In this document: in pieces, positions 1-9,361 of the stretch | Layout of the letters: the number at the start of each line of letters is the position of its first letter | Numbering within the stretch: position 1 is the first letter of the stretch | Assembly: GCF_018130165.1 (NCBI RefSeq) | Contig: NZ_JAFCLZ010000002.1 | Coordinates: forward strand, 62,001 to 126,000 | Reading direction: 5' to 3' | Source of the DNA: Bradyrhizobium sp. JYMT SZCCT0180 | GTDB lineage: Bacteria; Pseudomonadota; Alphaproteobacteria; Rhizobiales; Xanthobacteraceae | DNA: 64,000 bases | The notes under the pieces: generated by a model | The model's input: the letters and a program-made list of their open reading frames with translations, nothing else | Databases searched by the model: none | What the model was told of the DNA's origin: nothing | Position numbers and translations under genes: made by a program

Positions 1-84
1 AAGACAGGCGCGGCGGATCGCCGCGAATGTCTGTCTAGGAATTGGGGATGTCGGGCCGCCGCCGCAAGATCGCCTTCCCAAGCT

Positions 85-390
85 TCAGGCGACACCAAGC
101 TGCCTTGCGATCCCGTTCATGGCCTTGGCAAGCTGGATATCCGACCTGGTGACGCCGCCGGCGTCATGGGTCGCCAGCACCACTTCCACCGTCTTGTAGA
201 CGTTCTTCCACTCCGGGTGATGGTCGTTCTTCTCCGCCACCAGCGCCACGCGGGACATGAAGCCGAAGGCTTCGTTGAAGTCCTTGAAGATGAACGTCCG
301 GGCAATTGCCTCGCGGCCGGATACCTCGGACCACCCCGATAGTTCCGCAAGCGCCGCCGTTCTCGCTTCCGCCGACAGCCGTTCCGCCAT
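85..390 (-). CDS. phhB: Pterin-4a-carbinolamine dehydratase
   Basis: The 101-residue product is a small cytoplasmic enzyme that dehydrates 4a-hydroxytetrahydrobiopterin to quinonoid dihydropterin, recycling the cofactor of aromatic amino acid hydroxylases. The family signature is clear: an acidic residue and EKNDHHPEW around residues 53-61, then the aromatic and the distal Asp ([13 protein letters not shown]) expected for the active site. Length is normal for the family (about 95-105 residues). The gene stands alone and no phenylalanine hydroxylase lies nearby. A GC-rich palindrome (gcggcg/cgccgc) lies just beyond its 3' end at about 10-24 but has no T-run, so I do not call it a terminator. 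Confidence 0.93.
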   Translation of the reverse strand: MAERLSAEARTAALAELSGWSEVSGREAIARTFIFKDFNEAFGFMSRVALVAEKNDHHPEWKNVYKTVEVVLATHDAGGVTRSDIQLAKAMNGIARQLGVA

Positions 391-607
391 GATCGCCTCC
401 GCGTTTTTGACCAGCCTTACCCTAACACCCGCAGGCGCCCTTGGGATCCCCGCCCAAATTTAGACCGAAAGGCGCGTCCAATGGCCGCCCGGGTGCCGGT
501 AACCATGACGGAGATGTCACCACGGTCCGGCGAGGAATTTGCTAGGATGCCCGGTGTAAGCACGTTGGCAACCGAAGATCGAACCTCAAACGATTGTTCA
601 GGAATTG

Positions 608-2035
608 ATGACCGACGGCCCTCATCCCGCCGAAGCAGCACTGCCTCCCCCCTCGCCCCGTTCGGCGCGACGGCGGCTGGCATTCGTGATGCTGGCCGGC
701 GTTTTGGCGATCATCGGCGTGGCGGCGGCCGGCTATCACATTGCGACGCGCCCGGTGACGTTGCGGATCGCGGTCGGCCCGGCCAACAGCGACGACCTCA
801 AGGTGGTTCAGGCGCTGACGCAAGCCCTCAACAACCAGCCGCACGGTCCAATTCGGCTGCGTCCGACACAGACTGACAGCGCGCAGGCGAGCGCCAAGCT
901 GCTCGGCGACGGCAAGGCCGATCTCGCCATCATCCGGGGCGACCTCGACGTGCCGAAGAACGCGCAGGCGGTGGCGACGCTGCGCAAGAACGTCGTGGTG
1001 CTCTGGGTGCCACCCGCCAGTAAAGCCAAGGCCAAGGGCAAGAAGGCCGCGCCCGCGATCACCAAGATCACGCAGCTCGCCGGACATCGCGTCGGCGTCG
1101 TCGGCCGCACCGAGGCCAATGTCAATTTGCTCAAGGTGATCCTGGAGCAATACGGCCTCGATCCGGCGAAGGTCGAGATCGTCCAGTTTCCGGTCACTGA
1201 GGCCGTCGAGGCCATCCGCAACCAGAAGGCGGATGTCTATCTCGCGGCGGGCCCGCTCAACAGCAAGATCACGTCTGATGCGATCGCGGCTTCGATGCGC
1301 GACGGCGGCACGCCGACCTTCCTGGCGATCGATTCGGCGGAAGCGATCGCGCAAAACCATCCGGCCTACGAGTCTTCCGAGATTCCCGCCGGGACCTTTG
1401 GCGGCGCGCCGGCCAAGCCGGAAGAGGAAGTCAAGACCATCAGCTTCTCGCATCACATCGTGGCGCGGAAGGGCGTATCCGACTCCACCATCGCGATCTT
1501 TACCCGGCAGCTGTTTGCGATCAGGCAAACGCTGAAGAACGAATTTCCGCTCGCCGCCAAGATCGAGACGCCGGACACCGACAAGGATGCCAATATCCCG
1601 GCGCATCCCGGCGCGGCCGCCTTTGTCGATGGCGAGGAAAAGACCTTCTTCGAGCGCTATAGCGATTTCATCTGGTGGGGCCTGATGGGGCTCTCGGCGA
1701 TGGGCTCTGCCGGCGCCTGGTTCGCCGGCTACCTGAAGAAGGACGAGCGCATTGCCAGCAATTCGCAGCGCGACCGGCTGCTCGATTTGCTCACCGCGGC
1801 ACGCAGCTGCGATTCGATCGAAGAGCTCGACCAGATGCAGACGGAGGCCGACGGCATCCTGCGCCATATGCTGGAGTGTTTCGAACACGGCGCCGTCGAG
1901 GATGGCGCGTTGACCACCTTCAATATTGCGCTCGAGCAGTTCCACAACGCGATCGCCGACCGCAAGGCGCTCTTGATGAGCATGCCGCAGAACCTGCAAC
2001 GGGCCAGCGCGCAGTTCCGTGCGGCCGGCGCCTGA
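608..2035 (+). CDS. TAXI-family (TRAP-associated) solute-binding protein, membrane tethered
   Basis: The 475-residue protein has an N-terminal hydrophobic segment (about residues 24-45) and then a periplasmic solute-binding fold of the TAXI type: LRIAVGPANSDDLKVVQAL, GKADLAIIRGD, GHRVGVVGRTEANV, and the repeated lobe motif around KADVYLAAGPLN. Unlike classical secreted TAXI proteins it has a second membrane segment near residues 353-375 (FIWWGLMGLSAMGSAGAW), followed by about 95 mostly helical cytoplasmic residues. No DctQ/DctM-type TRAP permease is adjacent, so it may be a sensor or act with a remote permease. An in-frame TTG lies directly before the chosen ATG. Confidence 0.82.
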   Translation: MTDGPHPAEAALPPPSPRSARRRLAFVMLAGVLAIIGVAAAGYHIATRPVTLRIAVGPANSDDLKVVQALTQALNNQPHGPIRLRPTQTDSAQASAKLLGDGKADLAIIRGDLDVPKNAQAVATLRKNVVVLWVPPASKAKAKGKKAAPAITKITQLAGHRVGVVGRTEANVNLLKVILEQYGLDPAKVEIVQFPVTEAVEAIRNQKADVYLAAGPLNSKITSDAIAASMRDGGTPTFLAIDSAEAIAQNHPAYESSEIPAGTFGGAPAKPEEEVKTISFSHHIVARKGVSDSTIAIFTRQLFAIRQTLKNEFPLAAKIETPDTDKDANIPAHPGAAAFVDGEEKTFFERYSDFIWWGLMGLSAMGSAGAWFAGYLKKDERIASNSQRDRLLDLLTAARSCDSIEELDQMQTEADGILRHMLECFEHGAVEDGALTTFNIALEQFHNAIADRKALLMSMPQNLQRASAQFRAAGA

Positions 2036-2116
2036 GCCGGCATTCTGTAATTCGGCCGTCATGGAATTTTCCTAGGTCTGCCTTGTGCTATCACTCGGCG
2101 GACCGGGGACCCCCTC

Positions 2117-3667
2117 ATGGCCACACGAATTTCTCGTCGAAAATTTCTCTCCTCCACCGCCGCAGCGGGCTTGGGCGTCGTCGCGATGCCCTATCTCAGC
2201 CGCGCCGGCGACCGGCCGGTCAGCAGCCATGGCGTGCAATCCGGCGACGTCGGCGCCGATGGCGGCGTGGTCTGGGCGCGCGCCGACCGTCCTTCGCAAA
2301 TGATGGTCGAGGTCGCGACCACGGAGTCGTTTGCCAATGCGCGGGCGCTGCCGCCGATCGCAGCGCTGCCCGAGAGCGATTTCACCGCCAAGATGCTGCT
2401 GGAAAACCTGCCCGCGGGACAGGAGATCTTCTACCGCGTGCGTTTTCGCGACCTGTCGCACATCGACATCGCGAGCGAGACCGTTGTCGGCCGCTTCCGC
2501 ACTGCGCCGGCCGATCGCCGCGATGTCAGTTTCGTCTGGGGCGGCGATGTCGCGGGACAGGGCTGGGGCATCAACCCCGACGACGGCGGCATGTTCACCT
2601 TCGCCACCATGCGCAAGCATCGTCCGGATTTCCTGCTGCATTCCGGCGATACCGTCTATGCCGACGGCCCGATCAAATCCGAGGTGAAGCTTCCCGACGG
2701 CAAAGTGTGGAAGAACATCACCACCGAAGAAAAGGCCAAGGTGGCCGAGACGCTCGACGAGTTCCGCGCCGCCCATAAATACAATTTCATGGACGAGCAT
2801 GTCCGCGCCTTCAATGCGGAGGTGCCGATCTTCGTGCAATGGGACGACCATGAGGTCACCAACAACTGGTCGCTGTCGAAGCAGCTTCCCCCGACCTACA
2901 AGGTGCGCGACATCAGCCTGCTCGCCGCCCGCGCCGGCCGCGCGTTCCACGAAATGTATCCGATGCGGGAAAGCATTGTGGAGCCGGGCCGGCTCTATCG
3001 CACGCTCCATTACGGCCCGCATCTCGACGTATTCATGCTGGACGAGCGCAGCTATCGCGGCCCCAATGGCGCCAACCTGCAAGACAGCTACCGCCCCGAA
3101 AGCTATTTCCTCGGACCGGATCAACTCGCCTGGCTGAAGCGCGGACTGTTGAACTCGCGCGCGACCTGGAAGGTGATCGCCTCCGACATGCCGCTCAGCA
3201 TCATCGTGTATGACGATGCCACCAACAAAAAGGGCTCCGAGGCGTTCGCGCAAGGGGACGGCCCGCCGCGCGGCCGCGAACTCGAGATTGCCGATATCCT
3301 GCGCTTCATCAAGGCATCAGGCGTCGTCAACACGGTGTGGCTGACGGCTGACGTGCACTACGCCGCCGCGCATTACTACAATCCCGACAAGGCCCAGTTC
3401 CAGGAGTTCGATCCGTTCTGGGAATTCGTCGCCGGCCCGCTGCATGCCGGCACGTTCGGGCCGAACGAACTCGACAACACGTTTGGGCCCGAGGTGAAGT
3501 TCATCAAGGCGCCGGGGCCGGACAAGCAGAACCTGCCGCCGTCGGCCGGCATGCAGTTCTTCGGCCACGTCAAGATCGACGGTGCCACCGGACAGATGAT
3601 CGTGACCTTGCGCGACCGCGCCGACGTCGCACTCTGGTCGACGACGCTTGATCCGAAGCGTATGTAG
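2117..3667 (+). CDS. PhoD-like alkaline phosphatase/phosphodiesterase, Tat exported
   Basis: The 516-residue protein begins with a twin-arginine signal (RISRRKFLSS followed by a hydrophobic stretch), so it should be exported folded to the periplasm. After a fibronectin-like N-domain (HGVQSGDVGADGGVVWAR) comes the PhoD metallophosphatase core: FVWGGDVAGQG, HSGDTVYADGP, QWDDHEVTNNW, MLDERSYRG, ASDMPLS and WLTADVHYAAAHYY, which supply the Ca/Fe ligands. The family hydrolyses phosphomono- and diesters and is usually induced by phosphate starvation. I see no clear Pho box upstream. The gene is monocistronic, converging on the response regulator gene downstream. Confidence 0.92.
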   Translation: MATRISRRKFLSSTAAAGLGVVAMPYLSRAGDRPVSSHGVQSGDVGADGGVVWARADRPSQMMVEVATTESFANARALPPIAALPESDFTAKMLLENLPAGQEIFYRVRFRDLSHIDIASETVVGRFRTAPADRRDVSFVWGGDVAGQGWGINPDDGGMFTFATMRKHRPDFLLHSGDTVYADGPIKSEVKLPDGKVWKNITTEEKAKVAETLDEFRAAHKYNFMDEHVRAFNAEVPIFVQWDDHEVTNNWSLSKQLPPTYKVRDISLLAARAGRAFHEMYPMRESIVEPGRLYRTLHYGPHLDVFMLDERSYRGPNGANLQDSYRPESYFLGPDQLAWLKRGLLNSRATWKVIASDMPLSIIVYDDATNKKGSEAFAQGDGPPRGRELEIADILRFIKASGVVNTVWLTADVHYAAAHYYNPDKAQFQEFDPFWEFVAGPLHAGTFGPNELDNTFGPEVKFIKAPGPDKQNLPPSAGMQFFGHVKIDGATGQMIVTLRDRADVALWSTTLDPKRM

Positions 3668-3705
3668 CGTTTTCGAGCGGAAGCGGACGCATCGGCGCCG
3701 ATAGA

Positions 3706-4095
3706 TCAGACGCGCTGGTTGGCGTCTCCGCGCCCGACGTCCAGCAACGCGAGCAACGCCTCGGTCGAATAGGGCTTCGCCAGCCGCGGCGTGCCCGCGA
3801 AAGCCGCCGGGAGCCTGGTGTCGGCGCCATAGCCGGTCACGAAGGCAAACGGAATCTTCAAAGCCTCCAGCTGCTCGGCAACCGCAAAACTCTTTTCACG
3901 AATCAGGCTGACATCGAGCAGGGCAAAATCCGGTGGCCGTTCGGCGATCATGGCGAGGGCCCTGGCCACGGTTTGGGCCGTACGCACGGCCTTTACGCCA
4001 AAACCAAGAAGCGTGTCCTCGAAATCGAGTGCGATGATCGGGTCGTCCTCGACGATCAGGACGTCATTCGGCGTGCCGCCGGCGACGGGTTGCAT
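3706..4095 (-). CDS. Single-domain response regulator (CheY-like receiver)
   Basis: The 129-residue protein is a bare receiver domain. The acidic pair is in VLIVEDDP (residues 13-19), the phospho-acceptor is Asp61 in FALLDVSL, and the conserved Lys is in RLAKPYS near the C-terminus. There is no output domain. Such proteins usually act as phosphate shuttles or protein-protein regulators, and in rhizobia some belong to stress phosphorelays. A GTG at 4119 in frame would add eight residues; I prefer the ATG because the receiver fold begins shortly after it. It is transcribed divergently from the Crp/Fnr gene, sharing an intergenic region of about 200 bp. Confidence 0.85.
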   Translation of the reverse strand: MQPVAGGTPNDVLIVEDDPIIALDFEDTLLGFGVKAVRTAQTVARALAMIAERPPDFALLDVSLIREKSFAVAEQLEALKIPFAFVTGYGADTRLPAAFAGTPRLAKPYSTEALLALLDVGRGDANQRV

Positions 4096-4194
4096 TGTAC
4101 TCGTCTGTCCCAGGTTCACTGTTCTTTGTCCGGTTGCCGGGCCGAAGCCCCGGAAGGAGGTCCGACGACGCCTTGATGCGCGGCCATCGGTTCC

Positions 4195-4220
4195 GGAACT
4201 GAAACCACCACACCGGAGTT
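4195..4220 (+). promoter_or_regulatory. Candidate EcfG-type (general stress) promoter
   Basis: GGAAC at 4195-4199 and GTT at 4218-4220 are separated by 18 nt, resembling the GGAAC-N16/18-(C)GTT elements used by the alphaproteobacterial extracytoplasmic sigma factor EcfG. It lies about 80 bp before the Crp/Fnr start and also within the palindrome GTTCCGGAAC. The match is short and lacks the preferred C before GTT, so chance is quite possible. Confidence 0.3.
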
Positions 4221-4297
4221 ATGCTGTCTGTTCACTAGTGCACATAAAAACGCGCGCAGCTTCGTTATTGTGCGCCTGGGGAACAGAGGAACCTTGG

Positions 4298-5050
4298 ATG
4301 CAGGCGCGACGCGAGGAGCCGGCCGCACGGCCGTTCAATAATTTGCTGCGTCGTCTGAACGCCGCCGATTTCGCCCTGGTCGCGTCGAACCTTGCCGAGA
4401 TCGATGCCAATGCCGGCGAAGTGCTCTACAGCCCCGGCGATGACGTCGAGATCGTGCATTTCCCCTGCGGTCCGAGCCTCGTCTCCTACCTGGTCCCCAA
4501 TGAGGATGGCCGCGATGTCGAGACCATCCTGATCGGCCGCGAAGGCGCGGTCGGCGGCATCGTCAGCCAGGGTTTCTTGCCGGCCTATACCCGTATCATG
4601 GTCAAGTTCGCCGGGCCGTTCGTGCGGCTGCCGGTCGGAAAGCTCGAGGCCGCCAAGAAGCAATCGGCGACGCTCAGCAACATCTTCGCCCGCTACGCCG
4701 ACTGCATGCTGGCCCAGATTTTCCAGTCCACCGCCTGCAACGCGATCCACTCGATCGAGCAGCGCACGGCGAAATGGATCATTTCGGCGATGGAACGCAC
4801 CGACGGCGACGAAGTGGTGCCGCTGACCCATGAGCAGTTGGCGACCCTGCTCGGGGTCGGCCGCAGCTACACCAGCCGGGTGATCCAGACCTTCAAGGCC
4901 GAGGGCATTGTGGAGACCCGTCGCGGCTCGATCCTGGTCCGCAACGCCGACGCGCTGCGAATCCGGTCCTGCCTCTGCAATGAGGCGGTGAAGGGCCATT
5001 TCGAGGAGGTTTTGCGAGGGGTCTATCCGGACCCCGAAAAGGGCAATTAG
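4298..5050 (+). CDS. Crp/Fnr-family transcriptional regulator
   Basis: The 250-residue protein has an N-terminal cyclic-nucleotide-binding-like beta barrel (about residues 20-145; GEVLYSPGDDVEIVHFP) and a C-terminal winged helix (LTHEQLATLLGVGRSYTSRVIQTFKAEGIV, spanning about residues 175-205). No Fnr-type N-terminal cysteine cluster is present, so it is probably not an iron-sulfur sensor, and the canonical cAMP phosphate-binding cassette is also weak. The frame stays open upstream to about 3950, but the ATG at 4298 has a Shine-Dalgarno-like AGAGGA and begins the conserved domain. It is divergent from the response regulator gene and precedes typA on the same strand. Confidence 0.88.
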   Translation: MQARREEPAARPFNNLLRRLNAADFALVASNLAEIDANAGEVLYSPGDDVEIVHFPCGPSLVSYLVPNEDGRDVETILIGREGAVGGIVSQGFLPAYTRIMVKFAGPFVRLPVGKLEAAKKQSATLSNIFARYADCMLAQIFQSTACNAIHSIEQRTAKWIISAMERTDGDEVVPLTHEQLATLLGVGRSYTSRVIQTFKAEGIVETRRGSILVRNADALRIRSCLCNEAVKGHFEEVLRGVYPDPEKGN

Positions 5051-5096
5051 GCGGGCATTTGCCCGAAAATCGGCTAACCAAATGCCAAACAAATCA

Positions 5097-5124
5097 TTGT
5101 TTTTTGGCGTTTTCTGACTATATT
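5097..5124 (+). promoter_or_regulatory. Candidate sigma-70 promoter of typA
   Basis: TTGTTT at 5097-5102 and TATATT at 5119-5124 are 16 nt apart, within an AT-rich island between the Crp/Fnr stop and typA. The resulting leader would be about 165 nt and would contain the interspersed repeat at 5220-5268. Called by eye only. Confidence 0.4.
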
Positions 5125-5219
5125 GCGCCGCAACGCGTAAGGTGTGCCCGGTCCTTTTGGCCGGGCTTCCTTTTTGGGGCCAAGGTCGAGGCCGTTGCCC
5201 CTTTCGCATTTCAGGTTTT

Positions 5220-5268
5220 GAGCACGATCCGGAAAAGTGGGTCCCGGTTTTCCGGCGAGATCGCGCTC
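5220..5268. repeat. Short interspersed palindromic repeat
   Basis: The 49-bp element starts gagcacgatccggaaaa and ends ttttccggcgagatcgcgctc with its outer arms GAGC..GATC / GATC..GCTC complementary, so it can fold into a hairpin. It resembles the short intergenic mosaic palindromes dispersed in Rhizobiales genomes. It ends 28 nt before the typA start, so it would be transcribed in the 5' leader. Confidence 0.6.
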
Positions 5269-5296
5269 CAGCCATTGCACGACCAGAAGAAGAGCC

Positions 5297-7123
5297 ATGA
5301 ACCTTCGTAACGTCGCCATCATCGCCCACGTCGACCACGGCAAAACCACGCTGGTCGACAAGCTGCTGCAGCAATCCGGTACCTACCGTGACAACCAGCG
5401 CGTGGTCGAACGCGCGATGGATTCCAACGACCTGGAGCGCGAGCGCGGCATCACCATTCTGGCCAAGGCTGCCTCGGTGCAGTGGAAAGACACCCGCATC
5501 AACATCGTCGACACTCCCGGCCACGCCGATTTCGGCGGCGAGGTCGAGCGCATCCTGAACATGGTGGACGGCGCGCTGGTGCTGGTCGACGCCGCCGAGG
5601 GTCCGCTGCCGCAGACCAAGTTCGTGGTCTCCAAGGCGCTGAAAGTCGGCCTGAAGCCGATCGTCGTCATCAACAAGGTCGACCGTCCCGACGCGCGCCC
5701 GACCGAAGTCATCAACGAAGTGTTCGACCTGTTCGCCGCACTCGACGCCTCCGAAGAGCAGCTCGATTTCCCGATTCTTTATGGATCGGCCAAGCAGGGC
5801 TGGATGGGCGACAGCCCGGAAGCCTCGCACGAAGCCGGCATGCAGCCGCTGTTCGACCTGATCCTGCGCCACGTCGCGCCGCCGACGGTCGAAGAAGGCC
5901 CGTTCCGGATGATCGGCACCATCCTCGAAGCCAACCCCTATCTCGGCCGCATCATCACCGGCCGCATCACCTCGGGCTCGATCAAGCCGAACCAGGCCGT
6001 GAAGGTGCTCGGCGCCGACGGCAAGCAGATCGAAAGCGGGCGTATCACCAAGATCCTGGCCTTCCGCGGCATCGAGCGGACGCCGCTCGAGGAAGCCGAA
6101 GCGGGCGACATCGTCGCCATCGCCGGCCTCACCAAAGGCACCGTCGCCGATACCTTCTGCGATCCCACAGTTGAAACCCCGCTGGTGGCGCAGCCGATCG
6201 ATCCGCCGACCGTGTCGATGTCGTTCATCGTCAACAACTCACCGCTCGCCGGCACCGAAGGCGACAAGGTGACCAGCCGCATGATCCGCGACCGCCTGCT
6301 GCGTGAAGCCGAAGGCAATGTCGCGCTGCGCGTGGTGGAAGCCACCGACAAGGACGCGATGGAAGTTTCCGGCCGCGGCGAATTGCAGCTCGCGATCCTG
6401 ATCGAGACCATGCGCCGCGAAGGCTTTGAGCTCTCGGTGTCGCGCCCCCGCGTGGTGCTGAAAAAGGACGAAGTCACCGGCGAATGGCAGGAGCCGATCG
6501 AGGAAGTCGTGATCGACGTCGACGAGGAGCATTCCGGCGTCGTCGTGCAGAAGATGAGCGAACGCAAGTCCGAGATGATCGAGATGCGCCCCTCCGGCGG
6601 CAACCGCCTGCGGCTGGTGTTCTACGCGCCGACCCGCGGCCTGATCGGCTACCAGGGCGAACTGCTCACCGACACCCGCGGCACCGCGATCATGAACCGC
6701 CTGTTCCATGGCTACGCCAACTACAAGGGCGACATCCAGGGCCGCCGCAACGGCGTCCTGATCTCCAACGACCAGGGCGAAGCGGTGGCTTACGCGATGT
6801 TCAAGCTGGAAGACCGCGGCCCGATGATGATCGAGCCGGGCTGGAAGGTCTACAAGGGCATGATCGTCGGCGAGCACACCCGCGACAACGACCTCGAGAT
6901 CAACGTGCTCAAGGGCAAGCAGCTCACCAACATCCGCACCACCTCAAAGGATGAAGCGGTGCGCCTGACCCCGCCGATCCGCATGACGCTGGAAAAGGCG
7001 CTGGCCTATATCGAGGACGACGAGCTCGTGGAAGTGACCCCGAAGTCGATCCGCCTGCGCAAGAAGTTCCTCGACGCCAACGACCGCAAGCGCGCGGAAA
7101 AGGCCAAGGAAGCGGTGGCTTAA
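5297..7123 (+). CDS. typA: Translational GTPase TypA/BipA
   Basis: The 608-residue protein is a ribosome-binding GTPase of the EF-G/LepA superfamily with a role in 50S assembly and growth under stress. G1 is AHVDHGKTT (residues 10-18), the switch region carries [13 protein letters not shown]3 is [11 protein letters not shown] and G4 is INKVDRPDA. Domain II, the EF-G III/V-like domains ([20 protein letters not shown]) and the TypA-specific C-terminal domain follow, giving the normal family length. The open frame extends upstream to 5237, but the ATG at 5297 has an AGAAGAAGAG purine-rich ribosome site and starts the conserved [15 protein letters not shown]. Confidence 0.97.
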   Translation: MNLRNVAIIAHVDHGKTTLVDKLLQQSGTYRDNQRVVERAMDSNDLERERGITILAKAASVQWKDTRINIVDTPGHADFGGEVERILNMVDGALVLVDAAEGPLPQTKFVVSKALKVGLKPIVVINKVDRPDARPTEVINEVFDLFAALDASEEQLDFPILYGSAKQGWMGDSPEASHEAGMQPLFDLILRHVAPPTVEEGPFRMIGTILEANPYLGRIITGRITSGSIKPNQAVKVLGADGKQIESGRITKILAFRGIERTPLEEAEAGDIVAIAGLTKGTVADTFCDPTVETPLVAQPIDPPTVSMSFIVNNSPLAGTEGDKVTSRMIRDRLLREAEGNVALRVVEATDKDAMEVSGRGELQLAILIETMRREGFELSVSRPRVVLKKDEVTGEWQEPIEEVVIDVDEEHSGVVVQKMSERKSEMIEMRPSGGNRLRLVFYAPTRGLIGYQGELLTDTRGTAIMNRLFHGYANYKGDIQGRRNGVLISNDQGEAVAYAMFKLEDRGPMMIEPGWKVYKGMIVGEHTRDNDLEINVLKGKQLTNIRTTSKDEAVRLTPPIRMTLEKALAYIEDDELVEVTPKSIRLRKKFLDANDRKRAEKAKEAVA

Positions 7124-7143
7124 GCACCGCTCGCGCAAGCGAC

Positions 7144-7248
7144 TAGAGCGTTTTCCAGCGAAGTGGACACCGGTTCGCGTTAAGAAAACGCGTCAAATCA
7201 AGAATCTGGAGCCCCGTTGCGATTTCATCGGAACGGAAAAGGCTCTAG
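7144..7248. repeat. Interspersed mosaic repeat (tagagcgttttcc family), copy 1
   Basis: The 105-bp element begins tagagcgttttccagcgaag and ends with a gagccccgttg / aaaggctctag pair. The same modules, in inverse orientation and with an extra palindromic insert, occur at 42557-42682. It fills nearly the whole gap between the convergent typA and the hydrolase gene, where its hairpins may limit read-through. Confidence 0.65.
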
Positions 7249-7250
7249 CG

Positions 7251-9134
7251 TCAATTCCCGTCGTGCGCGCTCGGATCGTCGCCCTCATCGACCAGGTCGA
7301 TGGCGGCGGTGGCACCTTCGGCCAGATCGATGGCCTTGCGCAGCGTGACGATATGCGGCGCCAGATAGGTGTCGGGCGCACGACGCACGTCCCAATAGGC
7401 AGTGTGGGTGAAGAAGTCGTCACCCCCCGCCTTCCTGGTCGAGACCGCGAGATCGACGATGTGATAGCCGAAGATCGGCGATAGCGCCCCGCCGATGGCG
7501 TCTCCCCAGAACAGCTGACGCCGGGGAAAATAGATGTTGCTCCACCGGGTCAATCCGAACAACGCGCCGTTGTGAATTTGCCTCCTGTGCGTCTTCGGAT
7601 TGGTGAAGGTCAGCAAGCCGTCTAGATCGAGCCGTTTCGGCGGGCAGGTCGGAAACTCTCTTTCCCCGACGCGCCGGGCGAAATCATCCTTCAGATCCTG
7701 CTCGGTATTCAGCCTTCCCTCCGCTTTCAGATCCGCCGCGGGCTTGCCTAGGCACATCAGGAAGTAGGCGTGGGTCAGCGCGCTTCCGAGCGTAACGAAG
7801 TCGGTAACCAGCCAGCTTTTGGACTTTTGCTGCTGGGACGTGGGTTTCGCCGCGGCAGCGGCGATGCTGGCGATCGTGGCGCGCGCCTTGATCCGCAACG
7901 CCTTCTTGTCCTGGATCGTTGCCTTGGCGTCTTCCGGCTGCCATGCGGCGCTATCGATGGCGTCAAAATCCGCGCCCAGTTCTTCGACAGGCGGCAACTC
8001 ATTGCAGACCCGGCTGAAATAGGCGCGCAGCATGTCGTAGGCGACCACGGTACCGAGGCTGTGCGCGACGACGACGATGCGATCGTACTGGCCGGACGCG
8101 TGGAGGTTTGCGAGCCGGTCCACGGCCTCCTTCCTGATTGCCCGGCGCACCGCGACGTTGCCCGGCGAATTCCGGAAATAACGCGCGGCATCGCCGAGAT
8201 ACGGCTGCAGGAATGCGGCGTTGACGATCAGATAAAGCCCGATCACGGCCGCCGATGAAGCAACGCTCCACGGCGAGTTCAATCCCCACACCCAGGATTT
8301 GACCATCGTTACGGCAAAAGGGGTGTCCGGATGCCAGTGCCGGTCGGTGCAGACAAAGATGCCAAACACGACCGCCGAAATCGCAATAGCGCGAGAAAAC
8401 GCACGCAATCCCTGACGACCCATGAGCATGAAGCTCGCGAGCCACGCAATCAGCGTGGGCAACGCAACCAGCGTAAAGAGTTCTGCCCCGTCAGGAACAT
8501 CGCGATTGCCCGGCGCAAATTTCTCGACGAGGAAGTAGATCGCAATGACGACAATTCCGACAACGCAAAAAACCGCGAGCAACTTGATGAGACGGAAAGC
8601 CTTCCACTTGGCCGCGACGACGAGGCCCAACAGCAGGCTGGCGAACAACAGCAGGAACGGCGCGACCAGCATGACCTGCGCAACATTCTGCGAAAACAGC
8701 AGAATGCCCTTCAACACCAGCACCGCGAAGGAGAGATTCATCAGGCACAGGAAGATCGCAGCGGCCCACCAAAGCCCGTTCATGCCGTACTTCATGATGG
8801 GGCCCTTGCGGACCAACTCGTACAGCCAGAGCAGCACCGCGACGGCCTTGGTCTCACTCATCAGGTGAGCCCAATATAATTCGTGGAAATCGACAAGGCG
8901 GCTATCCGGCGAATCCGGCACCGTGTTCGTCGTCATCACCGCCAGGTCGATATCGGAGCCGTCCTTTTCCGGATGCGTCCAGATCCGCTTGCCTTTGTCG
9001 GCCGGGTTATTCTCGTCCAGCCAGACGCCCCGTATCACCCCGCGCACCGTTTCCAGCGCGCGCTGGCTGCCGATGCCGTGAACGACAAGGATCGCGGTTC
9101 TCTTCCGTGCGGTAGCGGGATCGAATTCGGCCAT
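7251..9134 (-). CDS. Polytopic membrane protein with alpha/beta-hydrolase (lipase-like) signature
   Basis: The 627-residue protein begins with a lipase-type strand and oxyanion motif (TAILVVHGIGSQ, residues 13-24). About six hydrophobic segments follow at roughly 122-142, 154-176, 183-204, 220-238, 248-262 and 291-310. A nucleophile elbow VVVAHSLGTVVAYD comes after them, with Ser359. The fold is therefore interrupted by a membrane domain, suggesting a bilayer-embedded esterase or lipase with catalytic parts on the cytoplasmic side. No signal peptide is seen. An in-frame extension to 9281 exists, but the ATG at 9134 is chosen because the extension is low in similarity-like features. Substrate unknown. 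Confidence 0.7.
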   Translation of the reverse strand: MAEFDPATARKRTAILVVHGIGSQRALETVRGVIRGVWLDENNPADKGKRIWTHPEKDGSDIDLAVMTTNTVPDSPDSRLVDFHELYWAHLMSETKAVAVLLWLYELVRKGPIMKYGMNGLWWAAAIFLCLMNLSFAVLVLKGILLFSQNVAQVMLVAPFLLLFASLLLGLVVAAKWKAFRLIKLLAVFCVVGIVVIAIYFLVEKFAPGNRDVPDGAELFTLVALPTLIAWLASFMLMGRQGLRAFSRAIAISAVVFGIFVCTDRHWHPDTPFAVTMVKSWVWGLNSPWSVASSAAVIGLYLIVNAAFLQPYLGDAARYFRNSPGNVAVRRAIRKEAVDRLANLHASGQYDRIVVVAHSLGTVVAYDMLRAYFSRVCNELPPVEELGADFDAIDSAAWQPEDAKATIQDKKALRIKARATIASIAAAAAKPTSQQQKSKSWLVTDFVTLGSALTHAYFLMCLGKPAADLKAEGRLNTEQDLKDDFARRVGEREFPTCPPKRLDLDGLLTFTNPKTHRRQIHNGALFGLTRWSNIYFPRRQLFWGDAIGGALSPIFGYHIVDLAVSTRKAGGDDFFTHTAYWDVRRAPDTYLAPHIVTLRKAIDLAEGATAAIDLVDEGDDPSAHDGN

Positions 9135-9361
9135 GGCTGAAATCCAGACCTGAAATGACGTTAGGGAGAATGATCTATTCAATACAACTACAGGGGGAGA
9201 AACAAGCCGCTCTTTTTCGCAAGGATGCGGCATCGGCCGCCGGCAATGGCCGAAATCGGCTGATCGATGCGAAAACCGCATCCCTCCCCTGCCTGCCGTT
9301 GACCGGGAGCCCTCTGCGGACCGGCTTCAGGCCCCCTGGCGAACGTGCTAGAGGCTCGGAC

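Noticed and set aside
542..2062. Long open frame on the minus strand opposite the TAXI gene
   Set aside because: It is antisense to a well-supported gene, is Arg-rich without domains, and reflects GC-rich codon bias.
4265..5872. 535-codon open frame on the minus strand over the Crp/Fnr and typA genes
   Set aside because: It spans two unrelated genes and their promoter, and shows no family feature.
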